A DNA stretch of 64,000 nucleotides from Levilactobacillus brevis (GCA_003666485.1 CP032931.1:124001-188000), one strand, 5' to 3'; counted from the first letter of the stretch, positions 26,568 through 35,602 are shown. A program made the numbers and translations. The notes: generated from the sequence alone by a model not told the origin.

Positions 26568-28208
26568 TTAATCAGTCACGTAAGCGTGCTGATAGTCGGG
26601 GCTACCATTGAATTTGTTATAAACGATGCCCTTGATCTGGGGATTGACCAGCGTGTTGGTCCGCGCCTCGTACAGTGGGGTGACGGCTTGATCGGTCAAA
26701 GCGGTCTTGGCTGCCGTCAACAGGTCTTGATACCGTGCCGACCGGTTGAGTGCGTCGCTGCCTTCAGCCTTGGTGATGGCCTGGTCGTAGGTCTTGCTGT
26801 CGTAGTGCCCCATGTTAGAGTTGTTGGTCGACGCCAGAATTTGCAGGGACTGAATCGGGTCGGCGTTGTCCATGCTCCAGCCGGTCAGGTTCAGCTCGAA
26901 GTTCCCCTTGGAAACGTTGCTGAGCATGGATGGAAATGGCATCGCGGAGACGTGGATCTTTAAGCCGAGTTGACTACCCACCGTGCTTTGAATGAATTCG
27001 GCCACGTTTTGGGTGGTATCATCATCGCCACAGGTAATCGTGACGCTAAGGGCAGATTTTCCCAGCTGTTTCAAGGCGCGCCGGTAGTATTGCTTGGCTA
27101 GCGTCGGGTTGTAATTGGCGGTGTTCTTGACGTACGCATCGGTCGTGAAGTCCTTGCCTGTCTTGGCGTTGGTCATCATGTGGTGAATGGCAAAGGTCTG
27201 GGCGGGCCGTGAGCCGTTCTTCAACACCTTGTCAGCCAATTGTTGGCGATTGATGGCCAGCGAAATGGCTAGGCGCAGATCCTTGTTCGCCGCAATCTTG
27301 TTTTGTTGATTGTATTGGATAAAGCCAATTCGACCGGCCGCTAATGACTTGAGGTCGGGGTTGTGCTTGTTTTGCGTGGTTTGTTCACCATCCAGGGTGA
27401 CAGCATCTAGTCGTTTAGACTGGTATAAGTTGTAAGCCGTCGAGCTGGTCTTGATGACCTGGTACTTGATGCTGTTGAGCTTGACGGTCTTGGCGTCAAC
27501 GTAGGTCGGATTCTTCTTTAACGTCCAGCTGTCATTGGTTCCGTTCCAGTTCTTCAAGACGAATGGCCCGTTGTAAACGGTCGTGGCCGCCGATGACCCG
27601 TACTGCTTGCCGTATTTCTCGACGGCACGCTGGTTCAGCGGATAATAGGTGGTGCTGGCCAGCATTTGCTTGAAGTAAGAGGCGGGGCGGCTCAAGGTGA
27701 TCTGCAATTGATACTTGCCGGTTGCCTTGACGCCCAATGTGTTCACAGCTTTTTTACCCGCCGCGATGGCACTAGCGTTCTTGATATTAGCGAATTGGTA
27801 AGTGAACTCCGACTTGGACTTAGGGTTGAGCGTCCGTTTCCAGGAATAAACGAAGTCCTGCGCCGTCACGGGAGCGCCATTGCTCCACTTGGCGTCGTGC
27901 CGCAGGTCAATCGTGTAGTGGTGGCCGCTGTCCGTGACCGTGGTCTTGGTGGCCAGGGCGTTTTGGGCCTGACTGTCAGCGTTCAGGCGATACAGGCCTT
28001 CGCCGACTTGACTCAAGGTGTTGCTAGAGACGCTGTCGGTAATCTTGGCGACGTCTAAGCTTGTGATGGGTGCCGTTTCGGATAGGCGTAATCGCTGGGC
28101 CACGGCCTTCTTAGTGGCTTGAGAGTGACCGGTCACGGCAAAGATCCCGCCGATTAAAATAATCCCGCCGCAAAGGGCAAGTGCTTTCTTGTGTTGTAAT
28201 AAACTCAT
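26568..28208 (-). CDS. Oligopeptide ABC transporter substrate-binding protein (OppA-like)
   Basis: A 546-residue SBP_bac_5 protein with an N-terminal hydrophobic export segment (ALCGGIILIGGIFAVTG) that lacks a convincing lipobox cysteine. Family blocks: LRLSETAPITSLDVAKITD at the mature start, the WSNGAPVTAQDFVYSWKRTL motif near 115 and AINRQQLADKVL near 325. It binds extracellular peptides for uptake; no permease or ATPase genes lie next to it, so it serves a remote Opp system or is an accessory receptor. A T-box leader precedes it. Confidence 0.9.
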   Translation of the reverse strand: MSLLQHKKALALCGGIILIGGIFAVTGHSQATKKAVAQRLRLSETAPITSLDVAKITDSVSSNTLSQVGEGLYRLNADSQAQNALATKTTVTDSGHHYTIDLRHDAKWSNGAPVTAQDFVYSWKRTLNPKSKSEFTYQFANIKNASAIAAGKKAVNTLGVKATGKYQLQITLSRPASYFKQMLASTTYYPLNQRAVEKYGKQYGSSAATTVYNGPFVLKNWNGTNDSWTLKKNPTYVDAKTVKLNSIKYQVIKTSSTAYNLYQSKRLDAVTLDGEQTTQNKHNPDLKSLAAGRIGFIQYNQQNKIAANKDLRLAISLAINRQQLADKVLKNGSRPAQTFAIHHMMTNAKTGKDFTTDAYVKNTANYNPTLAKQYYRRALKQLGKSALSVTITCGDDDTTQNVAEFIQSTVGSQLGLKIHVSAMPFPSMLSNVSKGNFELNLTGWSMDNADPIQSLQILASTNNSNMGHYDSKTYDQAITKAEGSDALNRSARYQDLLTAAKTALTDQAVTPLYEARTNTLVNPQIKGIVYNKFNGSPDYQHAYVTD

Positions 28209-28308
28209 GATAATTTCCTCCTGATAGATTGAAGTTGTCGGTTAGAAAAGATAATGAGCGTTGCCATCGAATCATCATAGGTGAATCCCCCTCGGAAAAA
28301 AGTCGACA

Positions 28309-28560
28309 AAAAACCGCCCTCAACAGCCAATGTGTTAAGGACGGTTTTAACCGCGGTGCCACCTTAATTAGACGGGTCCCCAAAAGAGACCGCGCCCCTC
28401 TCCACAGGAAACTAACATTTCCCTGACAACTGACGTATGTCGCACGTCTTCCCGTACTAAAGGTTCGGGGAAGCCCTCGGTGGTCCATTTAACTATCTGC
28501 GTTCGGCCGTACTCTCAGCAACGACGGCTCTCTGCACGTGCACGATAATCTTGATCTCCA
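28309..28560 (-). promoter_or_regulatory. T-box riboswitch leader of the OppA-like gene
   Basis: On the minus strand the T-box core AAGGTGGCACCGCGG (complement of 28351-28366) is followed by a terminator with arms at about 28310-28348 and a T run. It can form the alternative antiterminator. An AGTA-type specifier-loop motif lies in Stem I (about 28500-28520). The specifier codon could not be assigned with confidence. Expression should rise when one tRNA is uncharged. Confidence 0.85.
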
Positions 28561-28677
28561 CCTCAATGGTTTGTTTCGGACGATTTATTGAATTGAGGCT
28601 AGTGTACCCCTGGAAAGGGTGGGTGTCAACGGAAAATTGAAATTCGATTGTATTGATTATTAAATCAATATTAATAA

Positions 28678-29037
28678 TCAACGTTTAATAATAGATTGAT
28701 AACTCCCATCAAGCAATTGAAACAACGTCTCGCGGTCCGTATCCTGGTCCAGCACGATCGACAGCCAGTGCTCCTTGTTCATGTGGTAACCGGGCAAATA
28801 ACCGGGCTTGCTGCGCAGGATGCCGCTCAGTTCCGGATCGACCTTGACATCTAGAACATCGATTTCTTCCTTGCCAGCCAAGCCGAGTTTCTCGCGGGGG
28901 ACGTTCATGACCAGCCCGAACCATTTGCCCTGCCGGTTCTTGAGCGCGGCATAGTGGGGGTACTGCTTGAAGGTGTACTCAGGGGTAACGCCGTAATTAT
29001 CTTCAGTGTAGGTAAAAATATCTTTGCGCGTGACCAT
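28678..29037 (-). CDS. MmcQ/YjbR family protein
   Basis: A 119-residue CyaY-like fold protein. YGVTPEYTFKQYPHYAALKN near the start, FGLVMNVPREKLGL in the middle and PGYHMNKEHWLSIVLD (about 83-98) are the MmcQ/YjbR signature. ATG 29037 follows AAAGGA; an upstream in-frame start lacks one. DNA binding has been proposed for the family; role unknown. An inverted repeat (28653-28681) after the stop may end transcription. Confidence 0.87.
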   Translation of the reverse strand: MVTRKDIFTYTEDNYGVTPEYTFKQYPHYAALKNRQGKWFGLVMNVPREKLGLAGKEEIDVLDVKVDPELSGILRSKPGYLPGYHMNKEHWLSIVLDQDTDRETLFQLLDGSYQSIIKR

Positions 29038-29146
29038 GGTCAGCATCCTTTCTGAAAGCGCGTGATTACCTCTAGTATACAGCTCATAAGCACAAAAATA
29101 AGCAGGGCCCATCAATTGGACAGTGCTTATTTTAAGGTTAAATCGT

Positions 29147-29995
29147 TTATTTAGTTGTTGGTGCTTGAGGAGTTGGTGGTGTGGCCAATCCCGTCTTCAA
29201 AGCCGCGCCCACCGCGGGAATCTGGCCTAAGTCGGCCACGTGATCGTTCGGTACGACCACCACGTTGGCAGGGGACTTGGCCAGGTCGCTGAAGGCTGAG
29301 ATCGACTGGTTCTCAAAGAATTCCTTGGTAGCCGATTCCAAACTGGAATTGACCGTGTCGATCCGGTACTTTTCGGCGTCGGCACGGGTTCGCGTAGCCG
29401 TGGCCTCGGCGGAAGCAGTGGCCATCAAGGCGTCGTTCTTGGCCTTGGTGGTCAGCTCGATGGACTTGGCTTCCCCTTCAGCCTTGGCGATGGCGGCGAT
29501 CCGTTCCCGGTCGGCCGTCAACTGCTTGTCCATGGCGGACTGAATGGCCTTAGAAGGCGTGAGTTCGTCGATGTTGGTCCGATCAACGTTGATGCCGTAA
29601 GTGTCGGTCAAGTCGCCGATTGCTGTGGCGAGTTCCTGGTTGATCTTGGCCGTGGACCCCAACGCTTGGTTCAGGTCCATCCGGCCAATGATGTCGCGCA
29701 AGTGGCCCCGCACCAGTTGCGCCATGGATTCCACGGAGTCCGTGTTTTCGTATTGATACTTCACCGCGTTGGTCACGTGGTAGTTCAGCGTCAAACTGGC
29801 CGAGACGTCCGCGTTATCCTTAGTGATGACCGAATAGTTCGGTAAGGCCAGCGGCGACATGGCCAGGCTGACGGTCCGAATTTTTTGAATGCCGGGCAGA
29901 TAAAAATGAATCCCGGATGAGACAGAGTGCTTGTACTTTCCCAGTGTTTCTACCAAACCGACGTTATTTTGCCGGACGATTCTAATCCCAAGCAT
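29147..29995 (-). CDS. SPFH/band 7 (stomatin-like) protein
   Basis: A 282-residue protein. The short N-terminal segment is not a strong TM helix. The SPFH domain covers about 10-160 (GLVETLGKYKHSVSSGIHFYLPG), followed by an alanine/glutamate coiled coil (AKAEGEAKSIELTTKAKNDA, about 165-225). Such proteins scaffold membrane microdomains. It forms a two-gene operon with the ribbon-helix-helix protein (11-bp gap). Confidence 0.9.
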   Translation of the reverse strand: MLGIRIVRQNNVGLVETLGKYKHSVSSGIHFYLPGIQKIRTVSLAMSPLALPNYSVITKDNADVSASLTLNYHVTNAVKYQYENTDSVESMAQLVRGHLRDIIGRMDLNQALGSTAKINQELATAIGDLTDTYGINVDRTNIDELTPSKAIQSAMDKQLTADRERIAAIAKAEGEAKSIELTTKAKNDALMATASAEATATRTRADAEKYRIDTVNSSLESATKEFFENQSISAFSDLAKSPANVVVVPNDHVADLGQIPAVGAALKTGLATPPTPQAPTTK

Positions 29996-30006
29996 ACCAA
30001 TTCCCC

Positions 30007-30336
30007 CTAGATCTTCTTCAATGTCAAAATATTCCCATGACTCTCGATGACCGTGTAAGTCGCAGTTGCGTCCGGTTTTTCTGGTGCCTCCAACAGGTAG
30101 CGGTAGTAAATACCAGCAACCAGGACCAGACCGGATTTCACGTCTAGTTCCTTCCCCGAAATGGCGCGGCCAATCAATTGGCGCTGCTCCCAGTTACCAG
30201 CTGGTGCCGCACGTGAGAGAACCTGTGAAATGTAGGCGTTGATGCTCCGTCCATCAGCGTCCGCTGCCGCGGCAACGCGTTCAAATAGGCTCTTGTCTAA
30301 GCGTAAGAGAAATCGTTTCTGTGGTTCCTTAGCCAT
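30007..30336 (-). CDS. Arc-like ribbon-helix-helix protein
   Basis: A 109-residue protein with an N-terminal RHH fold (KRFLLRLDKSLFERVAAAADADGRSINAYISQVL, residues 7-41) like Arc/HicB-type DNA-binding proteins, and a small C-terminal beta domain. Two TGATATCA palindromes upstream suggest autoregulation. It is cotranscribed with the SPFH gene. No toxin gene is visible nearby. Confidence 0.75.
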   Translation of the reverse strand: MAKEPQKRFLLRLDKSLFERVAAAADADGRSINAYISQVLSRAAPAGNWEQRQLIGRAISGKELDVKSGLVLVAGIYYRYLLEAPEKPDATATYTVIESHGNILTLKKI

Positions 30337-30365
30337 GCAAACACCCCTTCCTGATGATAGCTTAA

Positions 30366-30384
30366 TGATATCACGATGATATCA
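30366..30384 (-). promoter_or_regulatory. Tandem TGATATCA operator
   Basis: Two perfect 8-bp palindromes (30366-30373 and 30377-30384), 11 bp apart, one helical turn, upstream of the ribbon-helix-helix gene. Confidence 0.5.
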
Positions 30385-30496
30385 CTTTTGCCAGCCCCAT
30401 GAACGATTAATTGGTGGGGGATTGTTTGGCTTGGGTTCTTAGGTCCTGTAAATGTTGCAGGGCACCGCGTGTATCATCAAGAAAATTTACCGCAAA

Positions 30497-30530
30497 AAAG
30501 CACGATACCTCACAGGATACCGTGCTTTCG
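30497..30530 (-). terminator. Terminator of the alcohol dehydrogenase gene
   Basis: AAAGCACG/CGTGCTTT stem with a T run on the minus strand. Confidence 0.65.
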
Positions 30531-30548
30531 GATAACGCTTAAATTAAG

Positions 30549-31673
30549 TTATTTGCCAGGAATGTAGCTGTCATCAATGACCAGAACTGGCTTGATGGTC
30601 TTCCCGGAAACGGAGTCGGCGTTGGCTTCGTTGATTTGACTGAACTTGTAGAACTTTTCAGTCTTATCGAAGTCGAACATGCCCAGCTTGTAGAATTCAA
30701 TCAAGCGAGGGATGTCGATTTGTGGAACGGAGTCGCCCATGTTAACCCCGATGACACTCTTGTCGTTGACACACAGGTCATTCCAAGTGTCGAGGTCAAT
30801 GTGTTGGTCGGTCACAGCGATGGCTGCGGAGACCCCACCTTGTGCTAAGGCTTGGATGGAGTTGGCAATCACGCTGGAAACACCGGTCGTATCAACCGCG
30901 TAGTTGACACCGAAGCCGCCAGTTAAGTCTTGAACGGCCTTGACCACGTCGTCGACCTTCTTGCTGTTGATGACGTCAGTAGCGCCGAGTTCCTTGGCTA
31001 ATTCCAAACGAGAATCAACGATATCAATAGCAATGACCTTGGTGCAACCGGAGATCCGGCCAGCCATCATGGCAGCCAACCCAACGGCACCGGTCCCAAA
31101 GACGGCGATGGTGTCACCAGGCTTTGGCTTCAAGGTGTTCAGGACAGTCCCCGAACCCGTGACATAGCCACAGCCCAGCGGTCCGAGCTTCCGTAAGTCT
31201 AAGTCCTTGTCGACCTTAACGGCGTTCCGTTCACGAACGACCGTGGTCGAGGTAAATGAACTTTGGTCGAACATGTCGGCAACCTTGTGGCCGTCTTCAG
31301 TGAAGTGTGCGGTCCCATCTGGACGAACACCAGAGAGGTTGTTAGCCGCGTAGTTTTCACATTGCGTTGGCTTGCCGGCCAGACAGCTCTTGCAGTTTCC
31401 ACAACCGTAGAAACTCAAAACAACGTGGTCACCCGGCTTGAATTGGGTAACTTCTGGTCCAACCTTTTCAACGATTCCAGAGCCTTCGTGACCTAACACG
31501 ATAGGGTAGTCGATGGTCGCAACCCCGGAACGCAGGGCTTCATCGGAGTGACAAATCCCACTGGCAACCATGTGGACTTGGATATCATCCGCACCCATGT
31601 CAGCCAGTTCAACGTCATCACGAATTTCAAAATCAGCATTTTGCTTATCAACAACTGCAGCTTGAATCTTCAT
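30549..31673 (-). CDS. Zinc-dependent alcohol dehydrogenase (class III/aryl-alcohol type)
   Basis: A 374-residue MDR enzyme. Catalytic zinc: Cys41 and His62-Glu63 (GHE). Structural zinc: Cys91, 94, 97 and 105. The Rossmann loop GTGAVGLAAMMAG is followed by IAIDIVDSR, whose aspartate indicates NAD. The insert after the zinc lobe matches aryl-alcohol/benzyl-alcohol or FrmA-like dehydrogenases. ATG 31673 lies 7 nt after GAGGT. It is close to an aldehyde dehydrogenase on the same strand, suggesting sequential alcohol-aldehyde-acid chemistry. Confidence 0.9.
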   Translation of the reverse strand: MKIQAAVVDKQNADFEIRDDVELADMGADDIQVHMVASGICHSDEALRSGVATIDYPIVLGHEGSGIVEKVGPEVTQFKPGDHVVLSFYGCGNCKSCLAGKPTQCENYAANNLSGVRPDGTAHFTEDGHKVADMFDQSSFTSTTVVRERNAVKVDKDLDLRKLGPLGCGYVTGSGTVLNTLKPKPGDTIAVFGTGAVGLAAMMAGRISGCTKVIAIDIVDSRLELAKELGATDVINSKKVDDVVKAVQDLTGGFGVNYAVDTTGVSSVIANSIQALAQGGVSAAIAVTDQHIDLDTWNDLCVNDKSVIGVNMGDSVPQIDIPRLIEFYKLGMFDFDKTEKFYKFSQINEANADSVSGKTIKPVLVIDDSYIPGK

Positions 31674-31734
31674 AATCGGCACCTCGGTTTAAAAGTTATT
31701 TACACTTGATAATTATTACACAACTAGAGAGAAA

Positions 31735-31748
31735 AGCAAGCGCTTTCA
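31735..31748 (-). promoter_or_regulatory. cre-like site
   Basis: TGAAAGCGCTTGCT on the minus strand, 12 of 14 positions of the CcpA consensus, about 60 bp upstream of the alcohol dehydrogenase start. Confidence 0.45.
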
Positions 31749-31959
31749 TGAAAACGATAAGTTTCGGTATAGCCTAACAAACCGTTGTCGTTGCTGTTAT
31801 GGCGCCTATTGTTAACACCTGACTCCAAATTTAAAAATTGGTAACGCTTTATTTCACATGCATCGTTTAGCCAACGGAATAAGGGACCGTGACCAGCGCC
31901 ACCGCCCCTCGTTCGTCGCGTTGAAATGACTGACAAAGGTATACGGATATTGCTGGCCG

Positions 31960-32135
31960 CCTGCCGTTACCCAAAATTGCGCTGGAACGCGGTGGGCGGA
32001 TCGGTCGAGCCAAGGGGCGGTCTCGATCTCGCTTTGAGCCGATTGACCCGTCTCAAAGACGCCAGTTCCCTAACCGACTTGAGACCATGCCGCAAGGGAA
32101 CTTCCACGGCTGAGCGCAATTTTGTGTCACTCTCG
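31960..32135 (-). repeat. Structured repeat R1, copy c (inverted)
   Basis: Minus-strand copy of the R1 element. Outer pair GTTACCCAAAATTGCGC (31966-31982) with GCGCAATTTTGTGTCAC (32114-32130), 15 of 17 paired; inner AGTTCCC/GGGAACT (32064-32070, 32096-32102). The CGTC-TTTGA-GACG hairpin is conserved. The outer stem sequence is quite different from copies a and b, yet still paired. Confidence 0.75.
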
Positions 32136-32160
32136 GGTTATACTGATTCTGGCCATCCGT

Positions 32161-32410
32161 AAGTCACTATGGCCATGAATGCGGACGGCACGAGCATGAA
32201 GTATTTTGACAATCGTGCCGGAGGTCGTCAGGGGTGGAACCAGCTGTGTCGACGGTGTTACCTGGCGTGGTTTGCCAGGTTACAGCGTGGGGCGACTTGA
32301 GAGACTCGTGGTTTTGGCGAGGCTTTCAAGCGAACCGGAAGCCCGCACCTGGGCTGGAGGTGTCCCCCATAGCAGGTGGAACCCCTGGCAGCCGCAAGCA
32401 ATGGGAACCA
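32161..32410. other. GC-rich structured intergenic region
   Basis: 250 bp without a supported gene between repeat R1c and the aldehyde dehydrogenase stop. Several hairpins are visible, for example ACCTGGC/GCCAGGT near 32270 and CTTGA...TCAAG near 32297-32330. Not matched to any RNA I can recognise (not RNase P, SRP or tmRNA cores). Confidence 0.4.
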
Positions 32411-33886
32411 CTAGCCTTGAGTCTTCTCTGGGTGGCCTTGGAGGTAGATGACGTGGGTGTTGAGGAATTCTTCGATTCCGTGCTTCCCGTCATCGCCGCC
32501 GATTCCGGATTCTTTCCAGCCGGAGTGAGAGCCGTTCATGGCTTCGAAGTTGAAGCGGTTAATGTAAGTTTCACCATCTTCGAGCTCGTTGGCAGCCCGC
32601 ATGGCATTTTCAATGTTTTCGGTAAAGATGGAAGAGGTCAGGCCAAAGTCACTGTCGTTGGCCATGTCGATGGCGTCGTCCAAGGTCTTGAAGGTCAAGA
32701 CTGGCAGAACGGGGCCAAAGATTTCATCTTGCACGATTTCGGAATCTTGCTTGACGTTGGTAATGACGGTTGGTTCGTAGTAGAAGCCGTTGGCAATCTT
32801 AAGGGTGTGGCCACCGGTAGCTAATTTGCCACCGGCCTTGACTGCGCGGTCGACCATGCCGGCAACCTTGTCCAAAGCACCTTGGTTGATCAGCGGACCC
32901 ATGCCGATGTCTTCATGTGCCATAGGGTCACCGACCGTGACGGCAGCCATCTTATCGGCTAACTTCTTGGTAAATTCATCCGCCACGTCTTCTTGCACGT
33001 AGACCCGTTCACAGTTGTTGCAGAGTTGGCCGTTGTTGTCGACCCGAGAGTCGATGATGGATTGAACGGCCAAGTCGATGTCGGCATCCTTGCAGACGAT
33101 GGCAGGGGCCTTCCCACCTAATTCCAAAGAAACCTTGGCCATGTGAGTCGCAGCGGCTTCCATGACGCGTTTCCCGGAGTTGACGGACCCGGTCAAACTG
33201 ATAATGCCGACCTTCTTGTTGCGGGATAATTCGTCGCCGATGACAGACCCAGGACCCGTAATGATGTTGACGACGCCCTTAGGAATCCCAACTTTTTCAA
33301 CGATCTTCGCAAATTCCAAGCCCAGGTTAGGTGTATCGGTACTTGGCTTCATGACGATGGTGTTCCCGGTAACCAAAGCTGGCCCCATCTTCCGGGCAAT
33401 CAGGAAGAATGGGAAGTTCCAAGGTAAAATGCCGGCGGCAACGCCAATTGGTTGCTTGGCAATCATGATGTTTTCGTTAGGGTTGTCGGATTGTAGAATT
33501 TCGCCTTCGTAGGTCCGTGAAGCGCTGGCCATGTAATCAAAGTAGTCAGCGGAGAACAGAATTTCCGTAGTGGCTAAGGATTTGATCTTGCCTTGTTCTT
33601 CTTGGAGCATGGCAATCAAGTGGGCTGAGTCTTTGCGAATCTCAGTGGCGACGTCGTGGAGATATTGGCCCCGAGTTGCGGCTGGGACTTTCTTCCAGGA
33701 CTTTTGAGCCACATAGGCAGCGTCGATGGCTTCTCGGCATTCGTCGAGCGTAGCGCTAGGGACGGTCGAAATTGGTTCGCCAGTTGCGGGGTTAAGTACG
33801 GTAATCAGATTACCAGAAGATGAATCCTTAAACTCACCGTTAATGTACATTTGATAGTGTTTGAGTGCAACTGAACTCGTAGACAT
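32411..33886 (-). CDS. Aldehyde dehydrogenase (lactaldehyde/glycolaldehyde type)
   Basis: A 491-residue NAD-dependent aldehyde dehydrogenase. The GILPWNFPFFLIARK cofactor block, GSVNSGKRV loop, LELGGKAPAIV with the catalytic glutamate, and NNGQLCNNCERV with the catalytic cysteine are all present, as is the C-terminal EIFGPVLPV. The sequence style is AldA-like. ATG 33886 follows AAGGGAG. It lies on the same strand as the alcohol dehydrogenase at 30549 but is separated by two repeats and has its own promoter region. Confidence 0.92.
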   Translation of the reverse strand: MSTSSVALKHYQMYINGEFKDSSSGNLITVLNPATGEPISTVPSATLDECREAIDAAYVAQKSWKKVPAATRGQYLHDVATEIRKDSAHLIAMLQEEQGKIKSLATTEILFSADYFDYMASASRTYEGEILQSDNPNENIMIAKQPIGVAAGILPWNFPFFLIARKMGPALVTGNTIVMKPSTDTPNLGLEFAKIVEKVGIPKGVVNIITGPGSVIGDELSRNKKVGIISLTGSVNSGKRVMEAAATHMAKVSLELGGKAPAIVCKDADIDLAVQSIIDSRVDNNGQLCNNCERVYVQEDVADEFTKKLADKMAAVTVGDPMAHEDIGMGPLINQGALDKVAGMVDRAVKAGGKLATGGHTLKIANGFYYEPTVITNVKQDSEIVQDEIFGPVLPVLTFKTLDDAIDMANDSDFGLTSSIFTENIENAMRAANELEDGETYINRFNFEAMNGSHSGWKESGIGGDDGKHGIEEFLNTHVIYLQGHPEKTQG

Positions 33887-34188
33887 AATGATAAGACTCC
33901 CTTCAACAGCAGTGAAACAGACTAACTTGATCCGCAGTTGCGATGAGGTCATGCGCCCGCGTAGGTTATCCGACAAAAGACGAGATGATTAATTATTTCG
34001 TGGGTAATGCCTCAACTCTGTTATAACGCATTTATGGGTGTATATGTGATAATTTTCACAAATAAAATAACCGTTGATAACGTGGCGGATTAAAATGGCC
34101 TGGGCGCGTAGGTGTTCAGTTTGTAAAGATACTTGACGAAGCAGGCGCCCCAATGCTTTGGGAATGCGAGACAGCAGAAAAAATGAGA
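33887..34188. other. Intergenic region upstream of aldehyde dehydrogenase
   Basis: About 300 bp. Minus-strand promoter elements for the aldehyde dehydrogenase are expected here, but none stands out; no gene seen. Confidence 0.3.
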
Positions 34189-34355
34189 GTGAGACAAAAG
34201 GCGGTTAGCTGGCGAGCATTAAGGCTGATAAGCGAATAATCCCGGGTTTGGATTGTTTGCTTATCAGTTTTAAGCGGAACCAGCTGCCTTTTGGCCCAGG
34301 TTTCAACACCAGATATTCGGAGACACAAAGGGCCTGAGACTTTTGTCCCAGACCT
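34189..34355. repeat. MITE-like structured repeat R2, copy b
   Basis: A 167-bp copy of the element at 23514. It carries an extra hairpin, CTGATAAGC...GCTTATCAG (about 40 bp), cleanly absent from copy a. It again sits just after the stop of a minus-strand gene (34377), and its terminal hairpin can act as terminator. Confidence 0.65.
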
Positions 34356-34376
34356 AAGAGAGTTATTGACATGTGG

Positions 34377-35165
34377 TTAATCATTTAAAAATTCCGGATG
34401 TTGCTGTAAAAAGGTGGCCGCCTGGGGATGATCCTGCAAGAAGGCCTGTAATCGGGCGGGGTCTTGCGTCGCGGCTCTGAGTGCCGTGAATTCTGACTGC
34501 GTTTGCTGGCCGTGCGGGTACAAGATTTCCGTGCCCTGGCGGTCGGCCACGGCCTGAAGATAGGCCTGGGCGACCTGGTCTGGTGCCATGGCAGCGCTGG
34601 TATTTGCGATGCCTTGAACCGTGATCAGGCCCACGTAAACGGCGGTGTCGGCTAGTTCATCGGCCAAGGAGTAGGCGTAGCTACGCAGGGCCGCCTTGGT
34701 CAAGGATAACGTGGTGGTTTCCTTGACCGGGTGAAGGGCCGCGCCACCCCCGGTGATGAGAATGTTGCGCGGCGTTGGGTCATCGGCATCGAGCAAATCG
34801 ATAAATTGCCGAGTCGTACGGATGGCGCCGAGAACGTTGACGTTGAGGGCCGTCGCAATGCGGTCGGTTGGGGTGTCGCGGGGCCGGTCCAGCGTGGTGT
34901 CGGCCACATTGTAGACGAAGGTCTCGGGCACGCCAAAGTGTTGTACGACCTGTCGGAAGAGGTCCGCAGTCTGATGGGAGCTGGTGGCGTCCGCGACGAG
35001 CCAGTCGGCACTGATATCGTCCGCCCGGAGTTGGGTCACCAGGTTTCGCAAGGCTTCAGCGTGCCGTGCGGCGAGAACCACGTGTTTGCCTTGCTGTCCA
35101 AATGCTTTGGCGATGGCCAGCCCGAATCCCGAGCCCGCCCCTAAAATGACAACTGTTTCTCTCAT
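34377..35165 (-). CDS. SDR-family protein lacking the catalytic tyrosine
   Basis: A 262-residue Rossmann protein with an intact GAGSGFGLAIAKAFG loop (residues 8-22) and VYNVADTTL strand. At the active site, where SDR enzymes have S...YxxxK, it reads ILITGGGAALHP...LSLTKAAL: the serine is glycine and the tyrosine is leucine, while the lysine remains. Such variants exist in the superfamily; classical hydride-transfer chemistry would be impaired. Substrate and role unknown. Confidence 0.82.
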   Translation of the reverse strand: MRETVVILGAGSGFGLAIAKAFGQQGKHVVLAARHAEALRNLVTQLRADDISADWLVADATSSHQTADLFRQVVQHFGVPETFVYNVADTTLDRPRDTPTDRIATALNVNVLGAIRTTRQFIDLLDADDPTPRNILITGGGAALHPVKETTTLSLTKAALRSYAYSLADELADTAVYVGLITVQGIANTSAAMAPDQVAQAYLQAVADRQGTEILYPHGQQTQSEFTALRAATQDPARLQAFLQDHPQAATFLQQHPEFLND

Positions 35166-35278
35166 AAAATGCCCTCCAATTTGCCTTGTCCACTACCACC
35201 TAATTTACTGTTAACAGAATCAGTATAGGGGTTCCCGCTGGCGAAGTCTAACGATTCAGCTTACAAATTTACTTGTTT

Positions 35279-35602
35279 TCAGTGACCGGGTCCAGCTAGA
35301 TTGAGAATGACCACGCCCAAGATGACCAGCGTAATTCCCAGTAGACTGGCAAAGTTCAGCGGTTCATGCCACAGCACGACGGCCAGCACCGTGGTGACCA
35401 CGATGCCGACGCCGGCCCAAATGGCGTAGGCCACGTTCAAGTCGATGTGTTTCATGGCCAGCGAGAGAAAGAAAAAACACAGCCCGTAGGCCACCAACGC
35501 CCCCACCGTCGGCCAGAGCCGCGTGAATCCCGCTGCGGCCTTCAAGAGGTTGGTGCCAATCAGTTCGCCAATAATGGCGGTCCCCAAGTAAACGTATGCC
35601 AT
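35279..35602 (-). CDS. Small multidrug resistance (SMR) transporter
   Basis: A 107-residue protein with four TM helices of the EmrE/QacC type. The membrane-embedded glutamate lies in AIIGELIGTNLLK (residue 13), and YAIWAGVGIVVTT (about 60-72) is the family signature. It works as an antiparallel dimer exchanging protons for lipophilic cations or guanidinium. Confidence 0.92.
   Translation of the reverse strand: MAYVYLGTAIIGELIGTNLLKAAAGFTRLWPTVGALVAYGLCFFFLSLAMKHIDLNVAYAIWAGVGIVVTTVLAVVLWHEPLNFASLLGITLVILGVVILNLAGPGH

Noticed and set aside
32161-32410. RNase P RNA, SRP RNA or tmRNA
   Set aside because: None of their conserved core sequences is present.
32234-32824. Plus-strand 196-codon frame
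   Set aside because: It runs antisense into the aldehyde dehydrogenase, whose catalytic motifs are intact on the minus strand.
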